A stretch of 6,335 nucleotides of DNA from Candidatus Omnitrophota bacterium (GTDB taxonomy: Bacteria; Omnitrophota; Omnitrophia; Omnitrophales; Aquincolibacteriaceae). Position numbers and translations under genes: made by a program. The stretch is from NCBI GenBank assembly GCA_023247135.1, contig JAHFHB010000121.1, positions 1-6,335 on the forward strand, written 5' to 3'. Within the stretch, counting starts at the first letter, position 1; each line of letters starts with the position of its first letter. Below are positions 5,903 to 6,335 of the stretch, one piece after another. The notes beneath the pieces are model-generated. The model saw nothing but the letters and a program-made list of their open reading frames with translations. It ran no database searches and was not told where the DNA came from.

Positions 5903-6335
5903 TTACTCTTTGGCGGGGTGGGCGGGACAAAAACGGAAGAGTGCCCGCATGTCGGCATCGGCCGAAGCCTGGCCCATCTGACAGGCATTTTGTCCCACCA
6001 CGTTTTGGCGCAGTGGGCTGGCATGATAGCTCAAGAGCAGGGCGACCAGGTCTTTGGAGCCATTCTGGACCGCGATCATCAGCGGTGTCATGCCAAACTC
6101 CGACAGTGAGTCCGGTGCGGCGCCCCCTTCAAGTAAAAGCTGCATGGCGGCCGGCCTGGAAGATTCAGCCGCGGCCACCATCGGCGTGAGCCCGTTGGCC
6201 AACCGCCCATTGACATCTGCGCCCTTGTCGAGAAGTTCCGCAATCTGCTTTGTTTCGCCGTTGCGCGCTGCCTGAATCAAATTGCCCGTGAGCCGCGGGT
6301 CTGTATCTTCCGGCAGCCGTGGAGCGCGGACGGGC
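5903..6335 (-). CDS. Ankyrin-repeat protein (5' partial)
   Basis: The frame is open from the stop (TAA, complement of 5903-5905) to the right edge, giving 143 visible residues; an in-frame TTG at 6280 lies inside the first repeat and is not a credible start. About 15 residues of Pro/Arg-rich linker precede at least three ankyrin repeats: LIQAARNGETKQIAELLDKG then ADVN; NGLTPMVAAA with MQLLLEGGA; and FGMTPLMIAV with LVALLLSYHA. A degenerate fourth repeat (VGQNACQMGQASAD) caps the array, followed by a short tail. The TPL/TPM and LL..GA positions fit the ankyrin consensus. Ankyrin arrays bind proteins, and no catalytic domain is visible in this part. The gene is convergent with the hypothetical gene across only 4 nt, so it belongs to a separate transcription unit that starts beyond the window. 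Confidence 0.88.
   Translation of the reverse strand, partial: PVRAPRLPEDTDPRLTGNLIQAARNGETKQIAELLDKGADVNGRLANGLTPMVAAAESSRPAAMQLLLEGGAAPDSLSEFGMTPLMIAVQNGSKDLVALLLSYHASPLRQNVVGQNACQMGQASADADMRALFRFCPAHPAKE

Noticed and set aside
5895..5906. GTAAAAAATTAC in the gap between the convergent genes as a shared terminator.
   Set aside because: The stem would be 4 bp and A/T-rich; the minus-strand T run is not preceded by a GC-rich stem, so it is too weak to call.
5755..6189. Small plus- and minus-strand open frames crossing the convergent junction and antisense to the ankyrin gene.
   Set aside because: They overlap the hypothetical gene and the ankyrin frame and are explained as shadows; none has a recognisable motif or start signal.

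Overview
The window holds four protein-coding regions on moderately GC-rich, gene-dense DNA. The best guess for the source is an uncultured bacterium of the Omnitrophota (formerly OP3) type. This rests on the first gene: a very large multi-module protein with a GGFH-type N-terminal block, a starch/glycogen-synthase module and repeated RSEMR motifs, a style I associate from memory with that phylum. I could not check it by search, and a related phylum such as Elusimicrobiota is possible.

Layout: (1) nt 2-4321, plus strand: the 3' part of a giant gene that is open through the left edge. The visible 1,439 residues contain the tail of an upstream domain with a GGFH motif, a helical connector, a complete GT5 glycogen/starch-synthase-like module with its main active-site residues present, and two unrecognised modules, each preceded by an RSEMR motif. 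(2) A 75-nt intergenic gap with a TATAAT box, a correctly spaced partial -35, a short palindrome over the -35 and a strong Shine-Dalgarno sequence. (3) nt 4397-5290, plus: a complete ROK-family sugar kinase resembling Mak-type fructokinase/mannokinase, with its zinc site intact. (4) nt 5287-5898, plus: an unrecognised 203-aa helical protein overlapping the kinase by ATGA, so probably translationally coupled. (5) nt 5903-6335, minus: the C-terminal part of an ankyrin-repeat protein, convergent with gene 4 across 4 nt and open through the right edge.

How they may work together: the GT5 module would extend an alpha-glucan from a nucleotide-activated glucose donor, and the ROK kinase would phosphorylate a free hexose. 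Both fit storage or turnover of sugars, but the kinase has its own promoter, so shared regulation is not shown. No RNA gene, CRISPR array, insertion sequence or integrase is visible. The most unusual signal is the recurrence of RSEMR at module boundaries of the giant protein, with synonymous codon differences between copies, which suggests a protein-level junction, processing or recognition signal.
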